Below the pieces are notes generated by a model, which was given only the letters and a program-made list of their open reading frames with translations, had not been told where the DNA came from and searched no databases. DNA of 64,000 nucleotides from NCBI GenBank assembly GCA_958295665.1, contig OY282558.1:335145106-335209105 (forward strand), read 5' to 3'. The stretch is from Tipula vernalis. Its lineage: Eukaryota; Arthropoda; Insecta; Diptera; Tipulidae. Shown here piece by piece: positions 11,906 through 26,270 of the stretch (positions are counted from its first letter, which is position 1; every line of letters begins with the position of its first letter). Position numbers and translations under genes: made by a program.

Positions 11906-12299
11906 ATAAAGAAGAAAATTGTGATTGTAAGTATGTATGTGGGTTCCACAAAAGCTCTTGGTCCACTCGAGCGATTATTTTCAAATTTTGCACGAATACT
12001 TTATATCAGTGGAGAAGAAACATAGGGCAGTCTAGTGGTCAACAATTATTACGGCTTCCTCATGCTCCCCTCGTTTAGTGCAAAATCGACTTAGGCTTAG
12101 ACTTTCACGTCAATTAGACCTAAATTTTTATTTTTTATTATTATTTTTTTTCTTAAAAATAATTATTTTAATTAAACATTTTCTGGGAGTATTACCAATC
12201 CAAACGTGAACCAGTCAAATGAATCAACTTAAACTTAAGACCTAAGCAATGCCAGATAATAAATAGGTCAATCTGATAGTGTTAATTTTTCAAAGTTTG
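11906..12299. other. Unassigned AT-rich sequence
   Basis: No coding segment or structured repeat was recognised. Confidence 0.4.
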
Positions 12300-12560
12300 A
12301 ATACTAAGGTACAACGGTAACGTGGTACAATTATTTATGGTATGATGGTAAGCTGGTAGGCAATTATTATGGTGTGGCGTGTGATGATTTGGTGGTGTAA
12401 AGGTATGATGGTATGACATTAAGGCGACATGATGGTTTGATTGTACGATGGTCTGGCTATATTATGATATGGTGGTATGATGGTACGATATTTTGTTGGT
12501 GTTGTATTATAATGGTATGCTGTTATTATAGTATGGGTATGGTAGTATGATGTTATAATT
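12300..12560 (+). repeat. Degenerate GGTATGATGGTA-type simple repeat
   Basis: Variants of GGTATGATGGTA (for example GGTATGATGGTAAG, GGTGGTATGATGGTACGAT, GGTATGGTAGTATGATG) recur at irregular spacing. The strand is strongly enriched in G and T against its surroundings. This looks like a decayed minisatellite. The open frame on the opposite strand simply translates it. Confidence 0.6.
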
Positions 12561-13890
12561 ATATAATTATTATCAGAACTCGCCTTTGAAGACATGTCAA
12601 ACAAATTTTAATAACAACATGCGAGTTCATCTGTAAATCTATGTCTCATCTAGGAAGTTTTTAAGCCAACTTCTTCGATTAAATAAAGCAAGAAGGTAAA
12701 CCCAATGAAGAACTTGAGGGACACATTTTTATAAACATAGAACTCAATTACCTGAATCATGAAGGGGGAGTTCTGACATGTGCACACTCAATATTTACTT
12801 CCTGGCGACACACTTTTCTACAAATCAATTAACAATTAACACTGATAACGAGGCTCTGATCAGATCTCTTGCCAACAAATTAGCAGTACTCGATCCTTCT
12901 CATTGGGTCTTCTAGGTACGTGTCTACATAGAAGAGAACACACCTTCATTCCAAGAGTAGAAACTTCAACAAATGTGTGTGTTTTGCTCCGTGAGCAAAA
13001 TCAAAAAAATGTGTTTTACAAGCAAGCATTGCGGTAAAGCCGACAAATTATTTTTGTATTGATTTTGTATTTGTATTTATATTTAAAATAAAAACACCTG
13101 TTGAAGTACCCCAATTGAATTTTAACCCTGCTTTTATCCTGCTGAAGTTAAACATCTCATATTACTTATATGAAAAAGGTTCTTCTATCTTATGGGTACC
13201 GGATGTCAATGTACGATGAATTGCGGATTAGTTGTAAGTTTATAATCACCAAAAATTTTAAGTGCTCCATTTTAGTTCGTCGCTATTATGATTGGTGCAG
13301 CAAATTGAGTGGCGTGCATCTTTCAATTCTGACTTTCGAGACTTAAAATATTTTGTTTGGACTTTTGGTCTTAAATTGAAATATATCAAATATAAGCATA
13401 TGCCAATTCCGAAAATTAATCGATAGAATTAAGCTTTTTTGACCGCTTTATACTAGGGCACGCGAACTTTGCGTCTATATATCAAATCATGTAAAGCAAA
13501 TTGTAGAAATAGTAAATTGTAGCAATGGGACAGGCATATACAAATTATTTGTATGAAAATCTTGCTGTTGCTTAGTGGTTTTATACGAAAATCAGCAGGT
13601 TTTTTTTAGTATTTTCGAGGCGATCTAGCCCGTTGGTCTAGGTGCCTCCAACATTTATTTCTAAACTTTCGATATAAAAAAAAAATTACAGGACTGAGTT
13701 AAAATAAATGGTTAAATGAAATTAATCGTATACTCGTATCCGAAGGGGGCGGCCCCCTTGACTTAGAGGAGTTGAAATACGCTTTACCACATTTTGAAGA
13801 GTACAGTGGAAAAGCGGTATAAGTTAATTTACAAGAAAATGAGATTTTGGTGTCAACTTTGCTAAAATAAAAATAAAAAAAATTTATTTA
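12561..13890. other. Mostly unassigned; contains a tRNA-like fragment and Helitron 3' flank
   Basis: No gene is recognised. At about 13619-13650, TAGCCCGTTGGTCTAGGTGCC resembles an RNA polymerase III A box, but no B box is convincing. The last 180 bases, including GGGGGCGGCCCCCTTGACTT near 13745, probably belong to the non-autonomous Helitron ending at 13919. Confidence 0.35.
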
Positions 13891-13892
13891 CT

Positions 13893-13919
13893 CCGGGCAA
13901 CCCCGGCTACTTCAGCTAG
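13893..13919 (+). mobile_element. Helitron 3' terminus
   Basis: A GC-rich stem-loop (CCGGG at 13893-13897, loop CAAC, CCCGG at 13902-13906) is followed by nine bases and then CTAG at 13916-13919, with T next. A short hairpin just upstream of CTRR before a T is the defining Helitron 3' end. The 5' TC end was not located, so only the terminus is annotated. Confidence 0.75.
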
Positions 13920-13924
13920 TGATA

Positions 13925-14260
13925 TATAAAGAAGATGGGATAAGCTATGCGATGAAGTAAAGGAAGTTGAGAAGTTTATTGTTTCTACGGAACAATGTTC
14001 CTACGGTTCCTACGGTTCTTCCAACGCCAGTGAACTGGCATATAGTGTGGTGGTCTACACTAAAACTAATAATTCCGTTAAGTTAATAGCGAGCAAAACC
14101 AGAGGAGCACTGATTCAATAATTAAGTCTGCTTCCGTTATAGCTGTTGGAGCTGATCAAAACCTTTAAGTGTTTCTGGATAGAAGTACGAGGTATTGAGA
14201 AAGATTTTATGGTATTTTAGTAAAATAATGCTGGATTGTGGCCAGAACAAAGACCATCTT
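13925..14260 (+). pseudogene. BEL/Pao-type retrotransposon fragment
   Basis: The translation contains WDKLCDEVKEVEKFIVS, then SNASELAYSVVVYTKT, then SVKLIASKTRGALIQ and a degraded SLLPL.LLELIK. Order and spacing match the segment after the reverse-transcriptase domain in BEL/Pao polyproteins (usually FSDASxxAYGAVVY, then SKxRVAPIK, then PRLEL). Stops and frame changes follow. No long terminal repeats or other domains were seen, so this is an isolated scrap. Confidence 0.6.
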
Positions 14261-14959
14261 ATGAGACCGGGAAGAACGAAACTTCAGGTATTTTAGATGT
14301 ATAAGTTTGTGTTACTAATAATTTTGTGGGTGACTTGATGAAACGCTATAATTCCTTTGTGAAATCAAAACGGTTACTAGCATAGGCGAGGCGGTACGTA
14401 AATTTATGGTAACTAATCTAGATAAACCAATAAAAGTTAAACTGGAGAAAATAAATTATTTTTCAATAAAGTTTCGGCTTCACTTATATTTATTTTATAC
14501 AACTACAAAAAAGTTGAAAAACTACATTTATTTATAACTAAATTGAAAGTAATAAATCAACACAAATAAGGTTTTTAAACCAGGAAGAAGTGTTGCAAGC
14601 TGAATACGTCATTATCAAGTATGTACAAAGCCAATATTTCATAATCGAAATTAACTCTGTAAAGAAAAATCAGGAAATCCCAAAGAAGCGCTTTTAAGAT
14701 GTTAAATCCTTTCTTGGATGAAAACAGAATTATCATCATTGGCCACGTACAGCGCTAGACATTAATTTAAAGTTGTACATCCTGACGCAGAAGGCAGAAT
14801 ACGAGTGATGACGGTAAAGCCAGCTCATAATGTATTGAAGCGACATATGTATATGTATATGTACATAAACTATGGCGATTGTCATAAAGCGAATATTCTT
14901 GAGAAACATGTATTTTAAATAAAGTGTTTTAATTTTATTGTTTTCCAAGGAAACCGCCA
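14261..14959. other. Unassigned sequence
   Basis: Downstream of the BEL/Pao scrap there may be further decayed retroelement sequence (CWIVARTKTIL), but nothing else is recognisable. Confidence 0.35.
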
Positions 14960-15115
14960 AGTAACACCACATCCTCAATGAAAGACATTTTACTTTTTCC
15001 TTACAGGATTTATGAATTTCCAACAGAATGAACACAATTTTTGGTTCGCTATGTTGGAAATTCATACAATCCTGTAAGGCAAAAGTAAAAAGTATTTCAT
15101 TCGGGATGCGATGTT
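14960..15115. repeat. Foldback repeat with about 55-bp arms
   Basis: The left arm contains CTTACAGGATTTATGAATTTCC and the right arm GGAAATTCATACAATCCTGTAAG, with matching AAAGACATTTTACTTTTT against AAAAAGTATTTCATT outside them. About 25 unpaired bases separate the arms. It resembles a MITE remnant; no target duplication was identified. Confidence 0.7.
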
Positions 15116-17312
15116 AGATTTAATTCATTTTGAAAAAAGCCAACCTACGTATTATTACAGATAATTCGAATACGATTTAAATAAATCAAATAATTTCATT
15201 GATTTATTTAATTCATGAAATGTTTTCTTGCGGTTTATTCAATGCATTGTTCCTATTTATACGGGACTCACTGCAACATATCACTGCCACACTTCTAGTT
15301 TATACGATGGTGCATCAACTGCTAATATTTATAGTTAAATTCCTTAGAGGCAAAGACCTAAGAAAACCAAGTCGGCAATTTTGTATTTTAATCAACAGCC
15401 ATTCTTTCACGTACCTTAGCAGCTGTTAAAGTAAAATTTAATTAAAAAACAGCGAATCGAAACAAATTTATTTTTAACCTGAATCACAATCATTCGTTTC
15501 TTAGACAATTGTACTAAATGTACTGGTTGGTTAATGAAGCCACCATAAATGCAACAAAATAGCTACAAAATAAAAATAAAGTAAGGGTAGGACGGAATGT
15601 TTTGCATTTTATTTGCGAGTAAATATCATTTACGAGTGGATAAGTAGATATGTTTTCTAGCAATAAAAACTCTAATTAAAATTCAAAAATAAAATGATAC
15701 GAGAAATGTAGATATACTATGTAGATGATATACTCGAACATCTGAATTAATTTAAAAGTTTCTTTTGTTTTAATTATTCGTTGATTTCATTTTTAGAAAA
15801 AACTTTTTCTTAAACAGCTTTTACAATGCTTTTACAAAGTTTACAATAATGATTGTGAGAAGGAGCTGTGAGTATTTGATTACAAATTTAACATGATAGA
15901 CATTTAATTAAAGATAATTTCATTAAAAACTACTGTAACCACAAACAAAATATTTGAATTGGTTAAACCAATAGTTTGTCGAACTATTAATAAATTTTCT
16001 TTCCATCTTTTAATTTAAAACGCAATTATAATTATAAAATAGTTTTATTGTTTTAGTTTTTTTCTTTTTTACTATTGATACCAATATATTCGTGCAACTT
16101 TCAATAATTTGTGGTTGTTTTTTTAGTTTTGCTTCAGAAATTGCTTGAGTACAGAGCTAAAAATAATTTAATCGATTTTGTTTAGTTCCGCACTTCAGAT
16201 AACGAGCTTTCAAATGCCATTCCTTAGTTTGTGTACAAAAAAAGAACCAATAAATAATTAAACAAATAGATAACTTCAAAAACTTCTTAAAAGTTTTCAA
16301 TTGTGTAGTTTTTGGTAATATGTTTGGCTTTTAACATCTAAAGTTTAGTTTTCGCTGTGTTTCTTATTTAAGTTTGGTATTTAAGTATCTTGATTTTGCA
16401 AACTATTCGAAGTTTCTATTAATAGTCTAAAAAATTGATCATTTCCATATATCTTTTACTGTGTATTGTTTTTATATATAAAGCAGAAGGAATGGAAAGG
16501 TATGTTAGAATTATAGACTTGACCCGGTTACAGACACCTAAGTAGTTGATAGTTAGTATTATAATATAAGTATTATATATGATAAAGATACATTTAGCAC
16601 AAGACGGCACATTCCTAAAATCTATGTAACCGTTAGGTTCCAGTAACAGGTTGAAATTAAAATTAAATTTTTTTAGTAAGCTGCAACCACAGTCCATCTC
16701 CGAAAAACTACTACCACCAAACCAAAATAAATTTCTAAATTTATAATTCCGAAATTTCCAATAGAAATATAAAACAATTGCAGAAAACTTCCAATTTGAA
16801 AACAAAACGAACATAAAACCAAAATACTTTCCCACGCCGCACCATTGGTGCCAATGATATATATATATATAGGCCATTTCCAAAAATGGAGGTCTTTTCA
16901 TGTTAGAATTGAAACCAAATACTAACATGCGTGATTTTAAAGAGTAGTAGGGCAATCCAACTTTATGCTTAGAATATTTCAATCAAAATCAGTAACGTGT
17001 CACCCGCGGTTTTGTCGCCTGACAGTCAACACGTTAAACTCCTATTAGAATTGAAACAGAGTTGAATTAAACTTATTCGACTCCCATTCAAATCAAACAA
17101 GAATCCTACACATCCTAATTCGCATCGCACTCCCTCAAACAGAACAGAATAAATAACAAAACAAACCAAGCTGACCCTTCATATAAACGCATACGAAATT
17201 TCGACGAAATCAATTTCTCAAATAGTTTTGTTCAGACAGCTGATTAAAGTAGATGTGTTTTGTATTTTTTTAAAAATGAAAATTTGAAAATCGTGCTTCC
17301 GTTAAATTCTTT
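15116..17312. other. Gene-free AT-rich region
   Basis: The longest open frame (16419-16982, minus strand, 187 codons) is rich in Phe, Tyr and Lys, resembles no family and is probably chance. A short (AT)n tract lies at about 16857-16871. No element ends were identified. Confidence 0.4.
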
Positions 17313-17790
17313 GTGAAAAAAAGATTAAGGGCTACGGAAATTAATAATGAAATGGTAAATGTGTTAGCTGGCGCTGTTTCTTCAAAATCAATTATCACCG
17401 ATGAAATGATCGATTCTGTACATGATATGGTTATGGCAGACAGTCGACTGACTAATTGTGAAATAGCTGAGGCAATGGATATCTCAACTGAATGGGTGTT
17501 TCATATTTTAACGAATGAATTAGGTCGACGAAAGGATAAAATTGATTTAAAGCGACCAATTGTAACTATGTATAGATGCAACTTGAATTTACTGCTGTAA
17601 TTCAATATTGCGACAACAAACTGCAGAATGAACTCCGAAAAAGCCAAAGAGGTCAAAATCGGCAAAGAAGATATCAGATGGACATCTGTTTTTTTGGGAT
17701 GCAAGAGGAATTTTATTAATTGATAACTTCAAAACAGTAAAACAATAACCGAAGAGAAAATGGATGAAAAAATTCGTAAGATAAGACCCA
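17313..17790 (+). pseudogene. mariner transposase, N-terminal half
   Basis: The first part reads ITDEMIDSVHDMVMADSRL then NCEIAEAMDIS and WVFHILTNELGRRK, the second helix-turn-helix of mariner transposases. A deletion then joins it, out of frame, to QTAEWTPKKPKRSKSAKK and FFWDARGILLIDNFKT, from just before the second catalytic residue. No intact frame remains. The missing C-terminal part may be the fragment at 22250-22421. Confidence 0.75.
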
Positions 17791-17949
17791 AAACTTGTAT
17801 TTGTTATACACCACATTTATATGTATAAATTTCAAACAATTGCTTATGCTTGTATCTTTTGGTCATATGTTAGCATTAACTTGAAGTTGGGAAATTTTTC
17901 AAGCTTCTGCAGCAGATTTTATTCTAATTTATACCAGTTTCATAAAACT

Positions 17950-18690
17950 GATGTTAAGTGGTTAGCTGATTATTTTATTGTTGATTTATCTAAAAACAGA
18001 AGAGTGTAGTTAGCCCTATTCATTATATGCAAATGTTTCTTCAATATGTGTATGATCCAGGCTTTCAAAACGGTGTTGGTGAAGACTTGAGACTGAAGAC
18101 TTCAGTTTATCGTGTTATTAAAAAAGCAAGAAATGAATTTTTTTTTTTTAAATTTCAAGGGTGAATAAAGTTTCTTAAAACAGTAAGAGAAATCGATGTA
18201 TCAAAAGAAGTAAGGTTAACCAAATTCAAGTTTCCATATGCAACCGGTGTTATTAATTGTAAACACGTTAAGATTAATAAAGCTTGTCAATTTTGGAAAA
18301 GGCAACACCACTTTAAATATTCAAGTGACGTGTGATACCTCTGAACAATTTATCAGCGTGGACGTTCAATGGCCAGGTTCCGTTCATGACAGCAGAATTT
18401 TATGAAATGCATTAATATCTTTTTTATGAATAACATTACCATTAATGCAGTTTTACTTGGTAAGATACGGTATTAATAAGTGGTTAATGATTCCATTTAA
18501 AAATCCAATCGATGCTGGTGAAATAGATATCGTTTATTTAGAAAAGAAAGAAAAACGTTGTTTCGGGCCATTAAAACGACGGTTTCCGATCTTACATTAT
18601 AAATTAAGAGTTGCTCTTCGTAATGCACAGAGTATAATTTTATGTTGCTTCATTTTGCATAACATGACCAGAACGCAAAAATCAAATTAA
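17950..18690 (+). pseudogene. PIF/Harbinger transposase remnant
   Basis: Across several frames the order is [19 protein letters not shown] (where the first catalytic Asp normally sits in a GCIDGTHI-type block), [26 protein letters not shown] (second block), AVLLGD, WLMIPFKNP, FGPLKRRFPIL and [23 protein letters not shown] followed by LGDxGY and a C-terminal ILHN is diagnostic of Harbinger nucleases. In the first block Asp appears replaced (CKH), and there are several stops. Confidence 0.85.
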
Positions 18691-18829
18691 GGAACTCATA
18701 TTTAAAAACTAGTACACATTTCAAAATTTTTGTTTTATAATTTACTTTGTGTTCAAATTATTAACTAAATAATTTACATAATTAAGAAAACATTTAAATG
18801 ATAATAAAAAAATATAACTTTATTAAAAT

Positions 18830-19220
18830 TCATCAAATTTTAGAACGGATTCCATTGAACTTGATCCAACCTTATTTGTCGTTTGTTGTCTGACCTGCTC
18901 CATTTGCGTTCTTATAAGACAAAGCTGTTCCACCACGCTAACCTTTCGAGTTGGCTTGTTGACAGATTTTTGGTTTCTTCAGTTTCTGGAAGCTTTATTT
19001 TTGATGGTAATGGGGTTTTATTGCGTGGAACTGATGATATTTCGGAAGTAGCAATATATTGAGAAGAACTACCTTCTTCTGCATTTATTTGTATTTCATC
19101 GTCATTTTGAAATCAAGCTGAAACCCCTCTACTGCCATGATCTTAATATAATTTTTTTGTTACCAGTTTTATTGATGTCGGCTTTATTTTTCACGCCTAT
19201 TTTCAAATTGTTTAGTTTTT
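18830..19220 (-). pseudogene. Remnant of the MYB/SANT-like partner gene of the Harbinger element
   Basis: On the minus strand, fragments such as EKLNNLKIGVKNKADINKTG and TRKVSVVEQLCLIRTQMEQV survive in broken frames. The low-complexity, coiled-coil-like tail and the convergent placement next to a Harbinger transposase mirror the second gene of the intact element at 33-36 kb. No DNA-binding motif is preserved, so the call rests mainly on context. Confidence 0.35.
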
Positions 19221-19939
19221 CCATTAATTGTACCTAATTTATGTATTGTTGCAAATTATCATATTTCCTTTTTAGCTCTTTCAACGCAACACTTTTTTTC
19301 CTTTATTTCTGGTGATTGTGACTTATTTAACCCTTTCAGTGAACAATTGTAGACGTCAATATTTCGTTGGATTTATTAGTCTAATATAATGCTGGTAGCA
19401 CTCTATTTGATGTAATACGTTGAATTGAAATATATAAAAAGGGAAATCACCAATATTTTTGTTTTGCTATGAAATTCAATGAGACAAATTTATTAGTTGT
19501 ATAGTGTGAATAGTGTGATTCAAATTGTGAGGTTCTTGTCGAAACAGGTAAGAACTATTATATATTTTTATAATTTGTGCTGTGATATATAAGTTTAAAA
19601 ATTAGATTTTTGTGATTATAAAATACTTATAAGTTCATTAAAATAAATTTTACTATCTTATTTTTGTTACAAAAAATTGTTTTTGGACGATAAAATTTGT
19701 GTACTCATTTGAGGACAAAATCTTTCAAGGGTGGTGTCCTTATTTGGGGACAAACATAAATTTATCTATTAATTAGTACAAATCATTTCAATACTAACAC
19801 GATTCCTAAACAATATTTTGAAAAATTCATAGAAACTGAAACATTTGTTGAATTTTAAAGTATGTAGCAGTTGCATATGTAGCTGTATGAACCATTTTCT
19901 AAAATTTTAATTTGTTTATTTGTGTAGGTGCGAATATAA

Positions 19940-21474
<1,535 letters not shown>

Positions 21475-22249
21475 TCGATCTCTCCAATTTCCAGCACATC
21501 AAAAAAGAGTAAATATGAAGTTCGACCAATAGACGAGATCCGTTTTGATAAGATGTACCATCTTCCGCTGCATGAAAACGCATTAAATGCATAAAGATTA
21601 AAGATGCAAATTGCCAAAATGTATTGATAAATCAAGGATTTATTACACAAAATGTAAAGTGCATTTGTGCTTCAATAGCAAGGATAATTGCTTTTACGAA
21701 TACCACTCAAAAGACTGAATATGTAGATGGACATTGTTTTTATGGTTGAAACTGAATTCCTAAAATTTTATTTATTTTAATATTTTTGTTAGGTTTACTT
21801 TTATATTTTAACTTTTATTTACAATAGAAGAATTTTCGATATTGAAAGTGATTTTAATTTGAACATTTACATGACCTTTGATGGCATTTGTACTCATTTG
21901 TGGACAAATTTTAGAACTCAATTCCTCAGCACTCGGGCTCAATATTGTAATCAATCAAATAATTTTGTAAATCTGACGTGACATTTCACAATAAAATTCA
22001 ACAAAAACAATCGGTTTTCTCACTCATATATTTATTCACTCAAATATGCTTGCCTCTTTCGAAGTAACTGCTAAAAAATTTTCTGTAAACCATATCGTAG
22101 CAAATTTTTCTTTTATGCATTTACTTTTGATCTTTTGCTTTTGGCAAATACTTTTACTTGTAGCAAATGCTTAAATAGGAAGCATTTGATTTACTGTGTT
22201 TACAGCATATACTTTTTTATGCATTCGGCCCAATGTAACGGCTCACAAA

Positions 22250-22440
22250 TGTGTTCTTGCAATTCACCAGATCTTGCTCCCTCTGAGTTCCATCTGTTCC
22301 TAAACCTCAAAAGATTTCTGCATGGATAGCGTTTTTCATCGAATGACGAGGTTATAGCGATCGTGGAAAATCGCTGGGCAAAATCTATTGAGCTTAGAGG
22401 AGAGTATACTGAAGAATAGATTTTTTTTTAGAACTAAAAG
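22250..22440 (+). pseudogene. mariner transposase, C-terminal fragment
   Basis: NSPDLAPSEFHLFLNLKRFLHG, a stop, RFSSNDEVIAIV and ENRWAKSIELRGEYTEE form the end of a mariner transposase. The third catalytic Asp (normally PSDFHLF) reads Glu. About 50 bases later CGAACTTTTCAAATCACCTA resembles a mariner right terminus. It could be the missing half of 17313-17790, displaced by the Harbinger and piggyBac insertions. Confidence 0.75.
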
Positions 22441-22674
22441 CTTATTTTTTCATTTCCGTTCCTCGAACTTTTCAAATCACCTATAGTACAAAGCATATTG
22501 CATTAACAAAACTACGACTTCCCAATGGATTATTCAATTCAAAGTCATCGGTACTGTAGAGACATAATAAATAATGGATTTTTTGTGATTTACAGTATGC
22601 AATACAGTACGAGTTCGATGTTTAAGATATTCGAAACTAGTAATGTGATCATCACTTACCGTTTATGTAACGTA

Positions 22675-24290
22675 CAGTCCGTTACAGTTGATTAAATCCA
22701 ATGAAAACAATGTAGGAAATACCCTTGTATGATTTAATTTTAACGCCCGTGTTATTTGGGTTTTTACTAAAATTTAAAGAATACTATCACTGAAATAAAA
22801 GGCTGAACATTTTTTTTTTTTGAGTTATAAAGTCGTACATTTTGTTATTTTGTTGGGAAGTACCAAAAAAATGCAATTTTTTATTGTTACATTTGAATAA
22901 ATCCACGCCAGAATTTGAATAAATACACGAAATATTTTTATGAAATTATAATTTTTTTTTTAATATTTAAGTTTATTTATTTATAATAATACATTTTTTT
23001 ATTTATTTTAATAATGAGTGCTGCCTCCATTCTTTGAAATAAGCTCAAATATTCTATTGGGCATTGAATCGTATAGCGACCAAATAATTCAAAGAAATGT
23101 CGGCCAAAGCAGCTTTGATGGCTTCAATAAGCAACTCCTTATCATTATACTGCTTATCCCTTTCATAAACCCAAACGTTTTCCATAATATTTAAATCAAG
23201 AGAGTACGGGGGCCATTTAAGTAAACTGACAATCCTTGCCATATACAATCCTTGCCATATATATAGGAGCGTTATCTTGCTGATAAGTCCATTTCAGTGG
23301 TCCGAATAGCTGTTGGAACTTTGGAAATGTTGAATCCAAAATAGACAGACACGACTTAGCTGCCATTTTTTGATTTTGTAATGCTAACTCAATCCTACCG
23401 TAGTACCTCCCCAGACCATAACCCCTCCTTCCCTGCTATGGTTTCGATTGAGAACTAGCTCTTCTTTGCGTAGGTCATGGAAATAATAGTTATAACCATC
23501 GGGCCCGTCTAAATTGAATTTTTTCTCATCCGAAAACACGACTTTATACCACTGGTTATTCTATGTCATATGCTCTTTCCCAAATTGAAGCCAATTGTTT
23601 TTTCGACCTTCGTTTAATGGTGGCTTTTTCTTAATTTTCATCCGTTTAAGATGTTTAGCTTTCTGTATGGCGCGACGAACGGTTTGTACACACACATTAG
23701 CACCGGCTTTGTCCTTGATTCTCCGAGCAGAAAGAGCAGAACTGGAGGAAATATGAATTATTTTACGCTTATCTACCGGTTTTAATTTCGAAACAGAACA
23801 GCCTTTCATATTTTTTCCATAGTTTTCAGGATTTCTTAAATAATTTAGCACAACAGTGTGACTTCGGCCTAGTTTTTCGGCTATGAATCGGCTCGAATGT
23901 CTTTGATCGTGGTAAGCATCAATTTTTCCCTTTTCAACATCGTTTAGATTTTTCGTTTTTCCCATTTTTTTAAAAAACAATTTACAACATTAATTTAATT
24001 TTTATTTAATATTTTTTATTTTAATAAAACTAAACAAAAGAAAGGAAGATGAACTGGATTTATTCACGTGTAACAATAAAACTGAATTTTTTTTACCGTG
24101 TTTAAATGAAAAACAAAAAAAGGAACATTTCCAAAGCCAACTAGAAAACAAATTTTTAGTCAAATTGTTAGTAGTGATGAAATCATCTACCGTTCAGTAT
24201 AGAAAAAACAATAGCGATGGAATCCAAAAGAGATGAATTTGGGAATTCCCATTTTTTTATTTAGTGGATTTAATCTGCTGTAACGGACTG
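22675..24290 (-). mobile_element. Tc1-like transposon, full length but inactive
   Basis: The inverted tips are CAGTCCGTTACAGTTGATTA at the left and the complement of CAGTCCGTTACAGCAGATTA at the right, each flanked by TA (22673-22674 and 24291-24292). The 1,616-bp length is normal for Tc1-type elements. The transposase is on the minus strand, centrally placed. Confidence 0.93.
23054..23980 (-). pseudogene. Tc1-like transposase (broken)
   Basis: From 23980 leftward the N-terminus contains the paired helix-turn-helix segments (LNDVEKGKIDAYHD, RFIAEKLGRSHTVVLNYL, KLKPVDKRKIIHIS, SARRIKDKAG, VQTVRRAI). The first catalytic block is VVFSDEKKFNLDGPDG, the second QQDNAPIYMARI and the third YSLDLNIMENVW, so all three acidic residues (D, D, E) survive. 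A stop at about 23561 follows KEHMT, another lies near 23395, and a short tandem copy of about 15 bases (YMARIV repeated) precedes the third block. Length and order match the family. Confidence 0.9.
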
Positions 24291-24594
24291 TATAACATTT
24301 CATTTCATTTTGTACACAATTAGCGTATTTCCTTGACAAATTTACAGCAACAATTGCAAAGGAAAAACCCCCGCAAGAATACCATTAACCCAAAACAAAA
24401 ATTGGGTTTATTTAAACATAATTCTAATTCTTGGTTATGATACTTGCCACCAGAGTCATAATACATATTAAATTTATATTTTATTTCGAAAGGTTGGCTT
24501 TTGTCAATTAAATCAAATTGGCTATTTTCTTGGAACCCAAAATAATTCGAATTAAATTTTGGTCAACAAAATACGCTTAATGTAGCAAATTTAA

Positions 24595-24775
24595 TGCAAA
24601 ATATGAGTATTCGAATTTAAAGAAAATCAAAGCATACATACTCGTATATGATTTTAAAATAATCAAGTTACCCCAAATTTATTTTGTTTATCAATTTTAT
24701 TTGTGTTGACAAAATAAATTGATAAACAAAATAAGCTAGGGTAACTTGATTTTCATTAAATTCGAACTCATATTT
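24595..24775. repeat. Foldback repeat
   Basis: The left arm AATCAAGTTACCCCAAATTTATTTTGTTTATCAATTTT is mirrored by AATTGATAAACAAAATAAGCTAGGGTAACTTGATT, and the outer ATATGAGTATTCGAATTTAA by TTAAATTCGAACTCATAT. The left arm carries about 30 extra bases. The short loop and lack of coding suggest a MITE. Confidence 0.75.
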
Positions 24776-26270
24776 TTGCATGGCCAAAAACAACCGCGCA
24801 AAGTTCATTCATTTAATTTAATTAAAAAGAAAAAAATCGGCCTGGTGTTTTTCTAAACAATTATGTTTCATTTTGCGGACTGAAAATCAGTCACGTAAAC
24901 ATTTAAATGCGCTATAGTATGAAATAAAGGTGTACGTATTATGTATGATTACAAAGATTATTGTTTGTTTGTAACTTGTAAATTAGTGAAAATATACAAT
25001 ACATAATTGATTCCAATAACCGAACGTGGATAAATTATGGAACCAAATCACAAATTTAATTTATTATGAGTAACGATTTTTGTAATTTCAAGATCCAGCG
25101 TTTCCCTAAAAGCCTAAAAGAATATTCTTGGAAAGGAGATTTGTGGGAAAAATCTCAAAACATAACATGTCCTACAACAAAGTAAACAAAATTAAAAATG
25201 TATTGAATTTATTACCGTTTGCCAATGGATTTTTTTTTAGCAAATTTAATTAATAAAACAATCCAAATTACTGAACATAATTTGCAAACAACTTACTCTT
25301 TGTTAATTGATATTTCTACTAAGAAATGTATAGCCGGAAAACGATAAATAGATTCGTGGCCAGGGAAATTCGTAGAAGAATTGTACAACGTACAGCGAGG
25401 AGATAACGTTGCTCAAACTGTTTTATTGCAACATAACTACACTCACCGGCACAGAAAACGGGCCACCCTAAAAAAGTTTTTTATTTTATGCGAATATCTT
25501 TTGAACTTCACTAGCTGGTAACTTGAAACAAAAACTAAATTCAAGGTCATTCAAACCCATGCTTAGAAAATATTACCACGTGGTACTTTGTGTAATCAAG
25601 TGCCTGAGTTTTTTTATTTATCCCACAACATGGCTTAAACTAAATTTTCAAATGTTTATACAATTTGATCGAACACGAATTTAAAGAATAAGTAAAAAGA
25701 AATAATGAGGTATGATGAATAACAAACAAATAAAGAAATCAACCATAAAGATGAAATTGTTTATTAAAAGTGTATCTGCAGATAGCATATTAGCCCATAA
25801 AATACACTTAAAAATGCCCTTAAGGAATTAAGGAAGAGAGAACTATTATAAATTTTCTTTGATTTGGCTTAACAAAAAAATTTTAAAAATACCGAGAACT
25901 TTTGTTATATAAAAAAAACGGCCTACATTAACAATATTATTGTGTTATGCACACTACGACAAACCACCAGTGACGTAACTACAAGATTCGAACCAACCCG
26001 CAACATTTTTTTGGGCCCCCAAAAATGCTCCTTGTATCTATGAATGGTTTACTAAGTTTTTAGTGAACAATTTATTTTTCCTATTGTCTAGTCTCGCATT
26101 AATTTAAAAGAATCTAATTTTGACATTTTTTAACGATTTTTAAGTATATCGATAAAGCAACACAAATTTCGAATAAAATTTGAAGAGATACAAGAATTTC
26201 GAAATAATCTCAAAAATTTCGAATTTTCAAAGTATCTTGTTTATTCTTGAAAGTTCTGAAATATCGTTTT
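24776..26270. other. Gene-free region; possible orphan transposon tip at 25440
   Basis: No gene is recognised. ACTCACCGGCACAGAAAACG at about 25440-25460 resembles the tip of some Tc1-like elements, but no inverted partner was found. Confidence 0.35.

Noticed and set aside
16419..16982. 187-codon minus-strand frame
   Set aside because: Aromatic and Lys-rich, with no domain; includes an (AT)n run. Most likely a chance opening in AT-rich DNA.
22899..23040. AT-rich internal repeat as a separate element in the Tc1 copy
   Set aside because: It lies inside the 22675-24290 element, has no tips and is simply its 3' untranslated part.
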